The notes beneath the pieces were generated by a model. That model was not told where the DNA came from, did no database searches, and was given only the letters and a program-made list of their open reading frames with translations. From Zymoseptoria tritici IPO323 (taxonomy: Eukaryota > Ascomycota > Dothideomycetes > Mycosphaerellales > Mycosphaerellaceae): a stretch of DNA of 64,000 bases. Location of the stretch: contig NC_018207.1 in NCBI RefSeq assembly GCF_000219625.1, forward strand, positions 1,302,001 to 1,366,000. Direction: 5' to 3'. This document shows, piece after piece, positions 21,781-33,167 of the stretch. The translations under genes and the position numbers were made by a program. The first letter of the stretch is position 1, and the number at the start of each line of letters is the position of its first letter.

Positions 21781-24489
21781 ATGCTGCTGCTTCATCTAGG
21801 GACCGTCTTGGTGTACGCTCTCGGAACCCTGGGAAATTCCATCACGCTCGACGAACGCGCTGCCGGGAAGTGTGCAGAAAAGACAGAGACGAGATTCAGC
21901 GCTCGGCGATGTGTACAGCATTGTCAAATCGTCCACCCAAGCTACATTTTCAAGGATCTCGTCGTCCGAGACTTCGATGCATGCATCGAGTCCTGCGGAA
22001 AGGATAGGAAATGCGATGTCGCCAGCTACAGCCGCAGGACCCGGAAATGCTACTTGAAGGACAGTCGTGCACTGAGGTCGACAAGGCGATCGCCTCTGAT
22101 CGATACGATTGTGTGCTATTCTGCTCTCTTCCCAGTCAAACAATCGACGACTTCGACTCGCAGCTCCACTCGTTCCACCACGTCGCTGTCCACTAGGACA
22201 ACGACCAGCTTGAGACGAACAACTTCGTCGACGTCTGCGTCCTCCTCTGTCCGGACCACAAGTCGCTCCTCTTCCCGCTCGCAGCTGTCCACAACTTCAC
22301 AAACGAAATCGACCAGCTTAGCGGCGAGCACAAAGACCACTTCGCTGTCTAGGACATCTTCTTCCAGGACATCTTCTTCCGGGACGACATCCCTTACTGG
22401 AACGACATCTTTGCCCTTGATGACCCGGGTTTCGACGGCGATCACCACAGGACGTTCGACGAGTGCATCATCAAACCCGGGCGGAACAACTCAATCATCC
22501 ATACGCAGTTCATCCTCCTCGACCACGGCTAGTCTTTCGACGAGTACATCATGCACGTCCGCTAGAGAAACTTCATCTTCAGCAAATTCTTCTTCTAGTT
22601 CGGAAAGTGCATCGCCCACAACCGCGACAAGTCCTCCCAGCGGGAATGGCGGTGGAGCACCAGTCGTGACAACAACCACGACAACAGCTGAGAGCAGTAG
22701 CCGGTCCTCAACCACGACCAGCACCACAACGGCAGTTCCCTCCCCGCGTATGATCGACACAGGCTGCCTTACCAACTTTCCCAATCGTTGCGAGGCGGAC
22801 TATTGTCAAGATTCCATCGATCCCAAGAATTTCCCCGAGTTAACATATTGCAATGTAGGCAGTGGCTGCCGAGACTTTCAGAATGACGGTCAGTCCACCC
22901 CGTCGCTCGAGACATTCATTGTTGATCCCTATCGGCCATCTTTCTGACACATTGAACAGCTCTGAACTGCGGCGGCTGCGGAGTACAGTGTCCCGGCGGT
23001 CAAGGCTGTACAAACGGCGTATGCACGCCTTGTGCAAGTGGTCAGTTCTACCTTCCCGCCTTGTATTGGATGTAATATCGCTCACGTCGGTCTATTAGGC
23101 TCGGCAACTTGCGCATCGGACGTTCTTTTGGGCCGCTTCTTTAACAGGTGCGTCTGCGTCTGGAATCTCCGCTACGTGTCGGACGATGGCACTGCTAACG
23201 ATCTTCAGCATCACGGTCTGCAAGGACCTCATGAATGATAACCAGCATTGCGGTAGCTGCGGTAGGATCTGTTACGCGCCTAATGGTGCATACTCGTGCA
23301 GTCGAGGCGACTGCGTGTGCCCGAACGCAGGCGATAGATACTGCTATCACTCCGACAGTACAATACCCCACAACCCTAATGAAATGGATAGCAACGATGT
23401 TTCGCATCACTGACATGATATCCAGATACGATAACGTGCAGCGACTTCAAGACAGATCGGGATAACTGTGGCGGATGTATGCTCTACGCTCTCCGCAGAC
23501 CATACCATTGTATCCCATGCTGATTTTCAATCCCAGGCGACCAGCGCTGTCCAGCCGGCGAGAGTTGCCAGCATGGAATCTGCGGGCAGTATTGCAAGCC
23601 GTCCGAGACATTCTGTGCCGGTATAGGGTGTCGAGTAAGTCGCAGCATGACGTTCAAAGCCGCACTCCGGACACGCTGACCACCTGGCTGCTAGGATCTC
23701 GATTCTGATGAATCCAGCTGCGGAATCTGTAAGTCTCTTCCCGCCGTCAGCTCGCAGACCACTTCCCTGTTCCTCCTTAGCATTCTCACTCAGACTTACT
23801 CTCTACACCAGGTGGCAACTCATGCGGAGAGGGCGGAACCTGCCTCGGTGGCCTTTGTTTCTGCCCAAGCGGATACGCTGTCTGCAATACCCTACCAGGC
23901 GGAATCGGAGGAACGTGTCGCAACCTCTACAAAGACCACGATAATTGCGGAAGTTGGTTCGTCTGACAGCATGCCCTCGCTATTGATCACGAGAAGGAGG
24001 ACACGATCGAGGAGAATTGCACTGCTAACACGGACATCGTGTTGTAGTAACAACATCTGTGATGACAAATCGGACTGCACCAACGGTAGTTGTCAGCGAT
24101 GTATTGCCGGTTCAAACCCCGGTTATTGTCCAGGTGAGTCGGTTGCGCGGCCGCAAAGTTCCATTGAGACGACGGCGGGGTGATGCTGACTCCTGATGAT
24201 ATAGCAACGGGCGGCTGCACCAACCTTGACGAAGATGGTGAGTTCACTCCTTGCGGACCGAGTTTGGTCGGCTGTACCTTGAGTGCCTCTTACTGACATA
24301 TCATGTGCTCCACTAGTCCAGAACTGCGGTGCGTCCCCGAACAAGCACGCGGCGCCTCGTGCAGTTGCCTCCTCCATTCGAAGAATTCACAGCTGACTTC
24401 TCGTGCGTCCAGGAAAATGTGGGAAGCTGTGCTCCGCGTCGGCGACGGGCAATCGCCTGTGCGTGGCTGGCTTTTGTCGGGTTTATTGA
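21781..24489 (+). CDS. Secreted modular cysteine-rich protein with PAN-like head and Ser/Thr stalk, 12 exons
   Basis: Exons at 21781-22888, 22960-23040, 23099-23147, 23209-23357, 23426-23476, 23537-23634, 23695-23728, 23812-23956, 24048-24133, 24205-24237, 24317-24328 and 24413-24489 sum to 641 codons (640 residues). A signal peptide (MLLLHLGTVLVYALGTLG) leads to a PAN/apple-like module (CVQHC..DACIESCGKDRKCD..CYLKD), then about 190 residues of Ser/Thr-rich stalk, surely O-glycosylated, then repeated Cys modules of the form NCGxCGxxCxxGxxCxxGxC. Examples are LNCGGCGVQCPGGQGCTNGV, QHCGSCGRICYAPNGAYSC, DNCGGCDQRCPAGESCQHGI and NCGKCGKLCSASATGNRLC. No GPI signal is seen at the C-terminus. A cell-wall or extracellular binding role is inferred from architecture only. 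I cannot name the family; the modules resemble Stig1-like and EGF-like cysteine units. Confidence 0.82.
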
Positions 24490-24585
24490 TCGGAAAAACT
24501 GCAGATTGTGTCGATATTCTATCCCGAGTCCCTTGTACACGCTCAGATCTCCTGGCGGATCTTGTTCTCAAATGTCAACTGCTGT

Positions 24586-26764
24586 TCAGCTCGTCTGCAA
24601 AGCCGTTCCTTCCGCTTTCCTGCCCTCGACGAATTGCACCGGCGCCGTGTAGAACCTCTTGCCCCAAAAGACGTAAAATACATACGAGCCGACCAGCACT
24701 CCAACCCAAACGACCGGCGCCCAATTCATGTTCTCCATAGTGACAGGCAGCGTAGTGGGGAAGCAGCAGATGACGATGGCAAAAGCGGAGTAGAGGAACG
24801 CATAAGCGTTGATGGCGATGCCGTAGCGACCGAGCGACCATCTTGCCGGTGGCAAGGGCTCGCCGTTGAGTCGTTTCAGCAGAACACAGCCGATGCTGAT
24901 CAGGTACGTGCTCTGCACTCCCAGGATGGCCACGGAGATGATGATGTTGAATGCGAGAGGCGAGCCAAGATTTATCAGCACCAAGACGACTGAGGCGAAC
25001 GATGAAACGTAAATGGCGTTAGTTGGGATCTTTCGCTTACGATCCATCTTGCTTTGGAAGCTTGAGAAGGGAAGACCTGGGTGAAGGCGTCGTGTTAGTC
25101 CGACATTGTGAGGCATCGACACTTTAGCGTCTTATTCCTCGCCTCTGTCCCGAGCGAACGCAAAGACCTCCCGCGAGCAGGCCGCAAGGACAGTGATATT
25201 GCCAGCATATATCATCAAGAACAGCAGCACGTTCAGCACTGTCGAAAGCGCCGGGGATCCAGTCTTGTTGAACAGAAGCAAATATGGGGCGTCGGTGTCG
25301 AGCTACCACACCGTTAGATACGTTATCCTAGGTACAGCACGAAGTGCGGAAACTTACAGCGCCTTCCAACGGACCGATGCAAAACAGCATCGTGACCAAT
25401 ATGGCCAGACCGAGCATTATGTTGCCGACAAAGGCCCACACCATGACTTGTGGAACGACGAGCGATGCGTCTCTCACTTCCTCGCTGATGTGGCATACGG
25501 CATCCGATCCGAGACAGCAGTACAGGACGTACACCTGGCAGATGAGAAACGCTGCGCCCATGTTGTCCCACCCGGAGTTGTCCTGGAAGTCGAGGAAGAC
25601 ATCGTATGCGTCGTTCTTCGGGCATAGAACTAGCAAAGGAATCCTACATTGCTCGATGGTCAGTATATTTGAAGAGCTTTCTGGCTGCGGCACCGTGCTG
25701 CATACATCACCACGAGGAAGCCGGCGAGGTGCGCGCAAAGGCTCACCACTTGCAACGTCGGTAGCGTCGAAGCTCCCCAGGTGTTGAAGAGGATTGTGAT
25801 TGCGATGAACGCAATCATTATCAGAGTCGACTGCCAGCTTTTGAAAGCATATTCTGGAGACTGGATGGTGATCATGGCTTGAATCTGGTTGACGACGACC
25901 ACTGTGCCGCTCGCATTTGTTGCCAGCCAGCCGAGAGTCAAATTCCAGCCGGCGACGTAGGACAGAACTGCAAATTGTCAGCTGGTGTATGCCTCAAAGA
26001 ATGAGTTTTGCCACTCTCACCTTTTTGATACCGTGGTGGAGCAAACTCGCTTCTGTGGACCTCTCTTGTTAGCACGCGGACATGCAGCTCACATGCACGA
26101 TAGCTGATCGGCCAGTCAACATACACCCAGTGGTATTGGCCTATGGCAGTCAGCGAGGTGTTTCTCCCTGGGGTCTCTCAGCTTAACTCGCCTCCCGAAG
26201 TAGGCGCCATGCTTGCCATTTCGGCGATACTCGCCACGACAGTGGTAATACTCAGACAAGTCGTGATGAAGCACCAAAAGATACCGGCAAACCCTCCATT
26301 TGTGAAGCCCACAGCTAAGGTGATCAGAACGAACTCCCAGGTACCCTAGAGGATTGTGAGCGAGAGATCAACGAGCAGCGCACTGATTGATCCACTTCGG
26401 CCGACGAAGGGATGGTGTAGCATATGGATCTTGTGTGTGACACTTTCCATGCCTTTCGACGTCCAAATACTGACCATGAAGACCATGATGAAACCAAGCG
26501 CACTCCAGAATCCGAAGTTCCTTTTGAACTCTTGAGCCTACATCTCATGTCAGCCATTGCAGTGGGAGCCCGAGTCTCGATCTGCTCATTGTGACCGGGT
26601 CAGACCTTTCCAAGCCGGTCCATATCGTCTTTGTCGACACCGACAGTGGGCCATGCGTCTTCTTTGACGTCCGGGCCTGAGCGCCATTGCACGTTGAATT
26701 CGTTTGCTGTGGCGGCATTTTCGTCCGGCTCAGACCTGAGCGTCCGCCTCTTCTTCTGCTCCAT
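24586..26764 (-). CDS. Amino-acid/GABA/choline-type permease (APC superfamily), 9 exons
   Basis: Exons on the minus strand: 26606-26764, 26475-26537, 26192-26345, 26125-26140, 26021-26052, 25706-25967, 25358-25643, 25143-25302 and 24586-25076; they sum to 541 codons, 540 residues. Family landmarks in order: QEFKRNFGFWSALGF, GTWEFVLITLAVGFTNGGF, ASIAEMASMAPTSGGQYHWV, SEFAPPRYQKVLSYVAGWN, FNTWGASTLPTLQ, DAVCHISEEVRDASLVVP and AACSREVFAFARDRGLPFS. These are the signatures of the fungal amino acid/choline/GABA permease family with about 12 membrane spans; the substrate cannot be read from sequence. Two introns (26141-26191 and 25077-25142) appear to start with GC rather than GT, and one exon has only 16 bases. 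The gene is convergent with the cysteine-rich gene, about 100 bases between stops. Confidence 0.9.
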
Positions 26765-28785
26765 CACTTTCACTCGTAAGAAAGAAACCAAGATCTTTTC
26801 GACATCGTAGCCACGACGCTGTGTTGGACAAAAGCTCTGGGGTTTGCCATCTGGTAGAGCATGACTGCAATATATGTGGTTGCATTGATGAGCTGCAACC
26901 TCTACCGTGTACGACACCAGGAGATGCGGATCGGAACATCTCTGCAGGAGGTCGCAGCATAGATTGGTCTTGAGTAACAAGTCGCTGATGCTGGATGTTC
27001 GGCTACGTCCAATTGAGCTCTTTGGAGCTTCTTGAAGGATGAGTCCGGCATGAGGGCTCGATCCTGCTCCTTCGCATGGAGTACGTTGCCCCTGGAACAC
27101 GACGACAACGTGACATCGCATACATTCTGAAGGTCGGTACCCTGTCACGCATGCGGCATATCTGGTCGTGGGTGTGTACAGTATGTTGTTGCAGCCAGCA
27201 ATGTTGAAGGAGGTCATCACACCATCGCTTGATCCTCGGCAGTCACCAGCGAGGTTGAATGACACCTCACTGACTTCGTCCTTCATCATTGTCACCACTA
27301 CCACCACCGACATCACCATCGCCATAATCATGTTTATTACTGCCTCGCTCATGTGATATGTCCTCGATGTCTGTCACGTACGTCGGGAAGGTGCACAAAT
27401 GCCGCCCACCCGCCCGCAATCGCAGGGCTGGGTTCCTCGCGACCTCATTACCCAAGATGACGAGGACTGATATTAGCAGAATGGCACACCCGCACATGGA
27501 CATGTAGTCGCTGAATGTACGCTCTTTGTTAAATTCCAAGCTTTTCGAAACTGACTGTCGGGGCGTGCAAATCTCCCCAGAGCTGTGTCTCATCATCGAA
27601 GGTCGCAGCAAAAATCACAGCAGAGCAGAAACCATCGCACATGCGACTATCAGAACGCCAAAACAAGGACGCGTTGCAGCAGTGGCAGCAGCAGCAGCCA
27701 TGCGAAAGTCAACGCCGAAATCTCGCCATCCCAAACTCCAAAGCCATGCAAAACTCCAAAACCCCTCGCGCGGGAACAAGACCAGATATCCTGCAGAGTC
27801 AAACGCCATGCTTAAACACCAAACTTTTCCGATCCCATCTTCATCCACAGTCCCAAAGCCAGCATCTCATCGACCTCAGCAGAGTCGCATCCTCAGCACA
27901 CTTCGCCATGAGCAGCCAGCTCCACCACCTCGAACCTGCAAGAAGTCAGTATCATGGCCAGAGAGAAAAGGAAGGAAGGCAAGAGCTCACCATGTCCACC
28001 TCCGCACATCATCACCAAGCACAAGCTCCAAGAAGTACATCGAAAGCATCACAAACCCCAGGATTCTCAACCGAGCTGGATTCAGGCGGTGGCGCAGAGT
28101 CTTCGAATGGCCGGAACCGACTCTCAATATGCGCTACTTGCTTACCGCCCATGACGAATCTTACAGCTTATCGTAGTGGTCTTATTGAATCACGCAACTC
28201 CAACGCACCGAGACCTTTCCCGCCCTGCTCTCAGGGGATCGGGGTTGACCAGTCTCGGGATCACGGCGGATCGAACCTACCCATCTCTTCCGGCGAAGAG
28301 TATCGTGTGGGGTGGCTCAGCAATGCTGGAGGCGCAGTAGAGAGCGGTGATGCGTTGATGGTCATCAGGGCAGCTCTACACTGGTTACCAGGAGAAGGCA
28401 ATCTCAAGTGGTGTAGCGTCAGGATCTTTCCAGGCGCATGAACCGGTCTGCTCCTCTGTCGATTTAGAGTGTGCAGCCGACGCTCTGGAATTCCGTTACT
28501 GTGGACGCGGTTTGTGGAAGTGAATGGCGCTGCACCGGGTGTTTGGCGAGCTGTTCACTGGCGGTCGGGGTTGTGGAATGTCCGACCGCGATGCTTTATG
28601 TTCGTTCTTGGAGCCGGCGGTTGGCAATTGGGATGTCGTCCTGTCCGGAGGCGTTGGATCCGAGGTGTTGGCTTCTGGTTGCTCACGGCGAATGTGGCTT
28701 TGGTGTTTGCTGGACTCTCACTTCGGCTGAATGATACGCTGATTCGGTCGACTGCACCTGTCCTCTCCCGGCCCACTGGCCTCCC
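26765..28785. other. No assignable gene; overlapping low-complexity frames
   Basis: Two kilobases upstream of the permease. Plus-strand frames of up to 266 codons overlap each other at 27526-28441. One begins with a CAG-rich tract near 27675-27705; another contains NRAGFRRWRRVFEWPEPTLN. None has a known domain and three frames stay open together, so I cannot say which, if any, is coding. A short GAT/CACCAC-rich tract lies near 27290-27325. Confidence 0.5.
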
Positions 28786-31056
28786 TCACAAAGTCTCGAA
28801 TGATCGCAGTCCACCAGCTCGAGACCGATTGGCTGCTTGCTCACGACCCCCTGCAAACTGCATGGTGTTCTTCCCAGCTTCATCGCGGGCACGCTCGTCC
28901 TCCTTCATCCGAAGAGCACTAGCGGCGATACTGTTCTCGGCTGCCTCGAGCAAGGAAGTGGAGCCGACGCTCGTCAAGTTCGTGGAATTCGAGCTGGTGC
29001 TGGTGTTCAGGCTATCCATATCGGAGTCACCCAACGAATTGTCTTCACTCATGTCAACGCCTTCGAGGCGCTTGAGGATACCGTCCTTGCCTTCGAAAGC
29101 CTCAGTGAGAGCTTCTGGCTGGTAACAATTCGAAGAGATATGCTCTGGCGGTTGTGAGCGTCCGAATCGTGCGGGTGTGGGTTGATCTGCATCTGACATG
29201 TACCCGGAGTCATCGACTGCGGCGGAGTTGGCCTTCTTCAGTGCGTCGAGCTTGGCCTGTGCCTCACGTTGGTCATAATACGCGTTCATGCCTGCCCAGG
29301 GATCCGTGTCGAATCCGGCCTGGTAAAAAGAAGAGCTCGTTTCAACTGGAAGACTGTTCTGATTGGACTCGATGACTGGGTCGACTTCTCGATCAACGTC
29401 GATGCTTTGAGTAATGTTCTGGGCGATGGGGCGCGGAAAGAGGTCGATATTCTCATCATCCTCGTGGACGAGATGACTCGGAACTTCACGTCTGCTCTTG
29501 ACGGGCTCGAATTTATCCTTGAGGTCCACCGCCTCCATCAGATCAGCGGCGTCAGCCTCCTCAAGCTGCTTCTTCTTTGCGCTGCGCTCTTCGTCGGCGG
29601 CCGCGGTGATAGCATTCTGGGTCTTCGCATTGACTATGCGTTTCGTTTTGGACTCTGTCATGGGTGCAGCACGGGCGGTGCTCGCTGCTTGCTGCTTCTT
29701 TACACCCGACGGCTTGTTCCGCTGCTTTGATCTGCTGGCTTCTAGCCGCTGCTCAGCGCGGGCGCGACTGTTGGCGTTGGCGTTCTGCTGCTTACGCTTG
29801 GCAATCTTCTCTTCGGTCGCAGCCACGATCTTCTTCTTCTCGTCAATCTGTCGACGAAAATCTCGCAGCAAAGGAGAGTCCACAGCCACTGGCTGATCGA
29901 CCTGAACTTGCCTCCTCTTAAGAGTCTCAACTTCTCCCTCGCACTCCGCGAGCGACTCCTCCAGCGAAGCGATGTCTCTGGCATGCATAGCCTCGAGCTC
30001 TCTGATAGCCGAATGTCCTTGATCCACCAGTGCGTAGGCCTGCTCCAATTCTCCCTCCAAAATCCTGCTCATCTTCTTCTCGGCATGCACTTTCTCCTCC
30101 AGGTCTTTGGAGTGCTCCTGCTCGCTCTGCAGATCGAACTCGAGCTGCATCAACCTCGCGAGTCCAACGTCGTTCTCGATGTTCATCTCATCGCTGATTC
30201 CGCTGGCTGGGAGGACATTGCCGCCGTCGTCGTTGCCGATCTTGAGCGGCATGCTCGGCTCCTCCATGTCGACGTCCGCCTTCGACTCCATCTCCGCCTG
30301 CTGCAGCCGGCTCATGGTCTCGGCCCGACTAGCAATGGCTTGGTTGCGCTCGTTCATCACCGTTTGGCCTTCGAGCGTGAGCTCCTCCACTCGTCCGCTC
30401 AGCTGCTCCACTTGCGCCAACAGCTGAGTCTCGCGCGCCGTCATGCCATTGATGGTCATGCCTTGTACGGCGATGACAGAGTCGCGCTTGCGGATCTCGA
30501 GGCTGGCCGCGGCGGTGATGCTGCTGCACCTCATCTCATTGTCGTTCCGCAACTCGGCGAACTTGGCCTCGGCAACGCTCTCCAACTCAGCAAGCCGGCT
30601 CGAAGCCTCGACTTGCGCTTGAGCGGCAGAGTCTTGGCAAGCTGAGAGCGAAGCCTCGAGGTCAGCGATCCTCTTGGCGGCAATGCTCTCGGCGGCCGAC
30701 ATCCTGATGATCAGGTCGGCTCGGCCGACGACGGCAGCGTCGTAGTGCTCGGCCACGGTGATGACGGCGGTGGTGATGTCGGCCACCTTCACACCGATAT
30801 CCACGTGCTGGCCAATGGTGCGCTTTTGCTTCTTGAGGTGAGGCCGCTGGTGGACCAGGTCATCTTCATCTTCGCAGGGCGCTTTGCGCGCGCGGTCTTC
30901 GATCTCGCCGCAGATGTAGGAGGGTGACTCGCCATTGACGAGCTCACTGGCGGCGAATTTCGTTGCGAAGCGGAAGTATTGTTTGGGTGGTGAATACTGG
31001 ATCTTGAAGTGGGGACGCTCCGCAACAGCGGCGCTGGGGCGCATGCGCTTGACCAT
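28786..31056 (-). CDS. Coiled-coil protein of unknown function
   Basis: A single-exon frame of 756 residues beginning MVKRMRPSAAVAERPHFKIQ. Residues from about 110 to 425 are dominated by long Ala/Glu/Gln/Arg-rich heptad patterns (for example RIADLEASLSACQDSAAQAQ and QLLAQVEQLSGRVEELTLEG), giving a strong predicted coiled coil. It is followed by a basic segment (KRKQQNANANSRARAEQRLE) and an acidic, Ser-rich C-terminus. There is no signal peptide or membrane span. The pattern suggests a scaffold, septal or nuclear structural protein, but nothing identifies it. The upstream 1.3 kb (31057-32356) shows no gene that I can support. Confidence 0.6.
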   Translation of the reverse strand: MVKRMRPSAAVAERPHFKIQYSPPKQYFRFATKFAASELVNGESPSYICGEIEDRARKAPCEDEDDLVHQRPHLKKQKRTIGQHVDIGVKVADITTAVITVAEHYDAAVVGRADLIIRMSAAESIAAKRIADLEASLSACQDSAAQAQVEASSRLAELESVAEAKFAELRNDNEMRCSSITAAASLEIRKRDSVIAVQGMTINGMTARETQLLAQVEQLSGRVEELTLEGQTVMNERNQAIASRAETMSRLQQAEMESKADVDMEEPSMPLKIGNDDGGNVLPASGISDEMNIENDVGLARLMQLEFDLQSEQEHSKDLEEKVHAEKKMSRILEGELEQAYALVDQGHSAIRELEAMHARDIASLEESLAECEGEVETLKRRQVQVDQPVAVDSPLLRDFRRQIDEKKKIVAATEEKIAKRKQQNANANSRARAEQRLEASRSKQRNKPSGVKKQQAASTARAAPMTESKTKRIVNAKTQNAITAAADEERSAKKKQLEEADAADLMEAVDLKDKFEPVKSRREVPSHLVHEDDENIDLFPRPIAQNITQSIDVDREVDPVIESNQNSLPVETSSSFYQAGFDTDPWAGMNAYYDQREAQAKLDALKKANSAAVDDSGYMSDADQPTPARFGRSQPPEHISSNCYQPEALTEAFEGKDGILKRLEGVDMSEDNSLGDSDMDSLNTSTSSNSTNLTSVGSTSLLEAAENSIAASALRMKEDERARDEAGKNTMQFAGGREQAANRSRAGGLRSFETL

Positions 31057-32356
31057 CTCGTCGGCGGCACAGGATGGTGACTCGAGTCGGAGATGTTGGA
31101 GAACAGATGGCTGTCACTCGAGGTCAGTTCTTTGGCCGATGGGAAGATGTTGCGCAACTTGCGCAAGCTGCTGGATGCACTTACAGTGTTGTGGTGACAG
31201 TGTCGTGGTGGTGAAGCTGTGCTGAAAACACCGGGTGGATTTCGGGCGGGTGGTGAAGGTATTGACTGGTGCGGGAAGCAATGCAAGATGTGTCGTGTGT
31301 CGAGGTGATGGATACAAGATGAGACGAGCGTTTGCGGGTGCTTGATGCTGTCGAAAGGTGGAACGGTCGGTGGTGTCGAGTCGAGAAGGGAAGGAAAGGA
31401 AAAGCGCAAGATGAGGCAGCTCCCGAATTCGTGCCAAGAAATATGCGGAAGACTCAGCGGTGCAGGGGTAGCTTTCCGCCGGGAGGGAGGGATGACCTCA
31501 CAAACATTCGAGCGGCGGGGTCGGTGGGTGACGCGCAGCAGAGGTGGGGTCTGACGGATGGCCATGCTGTGGTGAAGGGAGAGTCCGTGTACCACGCCAC
31601 GTCGGAGAGTATGGAGAGGGCCTACAGGCTATGAGGAATCTGTGGGATCATATTGTGCGGCAAGCGCATATGGGGGACCTTTTTCATGGTCACATATTGC
31701 CGGCGCAGCCATCACACCTCCGAGGGCCCTGAATGTCTCGAGCCATAGCAGCGTGGTATTGCGAGTTCCTCGGTGCTCAAAATCTTGGGCACATCAGTTC
31801 GCTGCGGAGCATGTCTGCATCAAGGACGTCGCACTGGCCTCCGAAAGCCCTTTGTCGTTGGAAAACGAAGTACCGGCTAATGCGACATCGAGTTCGCCCA
31901 GAAACAAAGCAGCTGTGGCAATGCCATTGTTTGATGAGCAAGCCGCTGCACTGCACCGGCTATGCTTTGAGTTCCTCATCATGTTCAATGACCCCAGATG
32001 AGGCTGAAGCTCAAGAGCCAGGTCTGCCACAGCCTTCGCTGTCACCATGCTTCATCGTGACCATACGGGAAGTATTCCATGTACAGAGGTCCCTGTCTCG
32101 CACGCTGTCATGAAGAGAGCCGCGACACTACCATTTTGTCTTGCGCTTATATTTCAATCAAGCTGTAGCCATAGCATGTTGTGAACACGCTAGTGCGGAC
32201 CTTCCGAGAAGGATGAAGTGAAGTGAATGAATTCTACATGCTGCCTGAGGCACCATTTGCGGGCCACTTCAGCTTGACCACCACAATCCCACCTCGATGA
32301 CATTGGACCTCCACGATCTTCTTCCACATTTGCCTCACACCCACACATCCCCAGCC
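31057..32356. other. Gene-free divergent region
   Basis: Lies between two genes transcribed away from each other. Short overlapping frames on both strands lack domains; I see no repeats or RNA genes. Confidence 0.5.
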
Positions 32357-33167
32357 ATGGATATTCGAGTCTTGCGATGCTCGGACATTCCGCATGTCCA
32401 GCAAACGAACATCACAAACCTGCCCGAGAACTACTTCTGCAAATACTACATGTACCATGCCATGTGCTGGCCGCAATTGAGCTATGTCGCAGTTGATGTA
32501 AGTTTCCATGTGCCCATTAGAGATTCGAAATAGTATGTCTGACAGCTACGATCAGGTCTCGAGACCCAAAAAGTCACCATACGATGCGCCCAAAGTCGTG
32601 GGATACGTCCTTGCGAAAATGGAGGAGGATCCCTCGGATGGAATACAGCACGGTCACATCACATCTCTCAGTGTCATGAGGACACATAGACGGCTAGGAT
32701 TGGCAGAGAAGCTCATGCGGCAAAGTCGTAAGTCCTGGCTCATTGGCTCACGGAGCAGGAGAAATAGCTGACTCCCGTGTACAGAGCGAGCCATGTTCGA
32801 AACCTTTGGCGCACAATACGTCTCCCTCCACGTCCGCGTCTCCAACATCGCCGCATTATCGCTCTACCGGGATACTCTGGGCTTCAAGGTCGTGGACACC
32901 GAGGCGAAGTACTACGCCGACGATGAGGACGCTTTCAGCATGCGAATGGATCTGGACTACCTAAGAGAAGAGGCATTGGACGCAGAGGATTCGGACGAGG
33001 AGGACTCATCGGTTGGCAAAGACGAAGGTGGCGAGGTCGGTAGCTTGGGCAATGGCGGTGATGGTCCAGACTCCGCGCCGAGGACGAAAGAGAAGAAGGT
33101 GAAAGTGAAGGTGGGGCGACAACTGGGCGTGGGCGATCTGGTTGAGAGGACAGCTACCCAAAGCTGA
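32357..33167 (+). CDS. NAA10: N-terminal acetyltransferase NatA catalytic subunit NAA10 (ARD1)
   Basis: NAA10 transfers acetyl from acetyl-CoA to nascent N-termini (Ala, Ser, Thr, Gly, Val, Cys) as part of NatA with NAA15 on the ribosome. Exons 32357-32497, 32556-32727 and 32785-33167 give 231 residues. The family sequence is plain: [50 protein letters not shown], the acetyl-CoA loop region [20 protein letters not shown] (R-x-x-R-x-x-G/L form), and [19 protein letters not shown]. Both splice joins rebuild conserved sequence (VAVDVSRPK and RQSQRAMFE). The C-terminal 60 residues are an acidic linker and a Lys-rich end, typical for the family. Confidence 0.95.
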
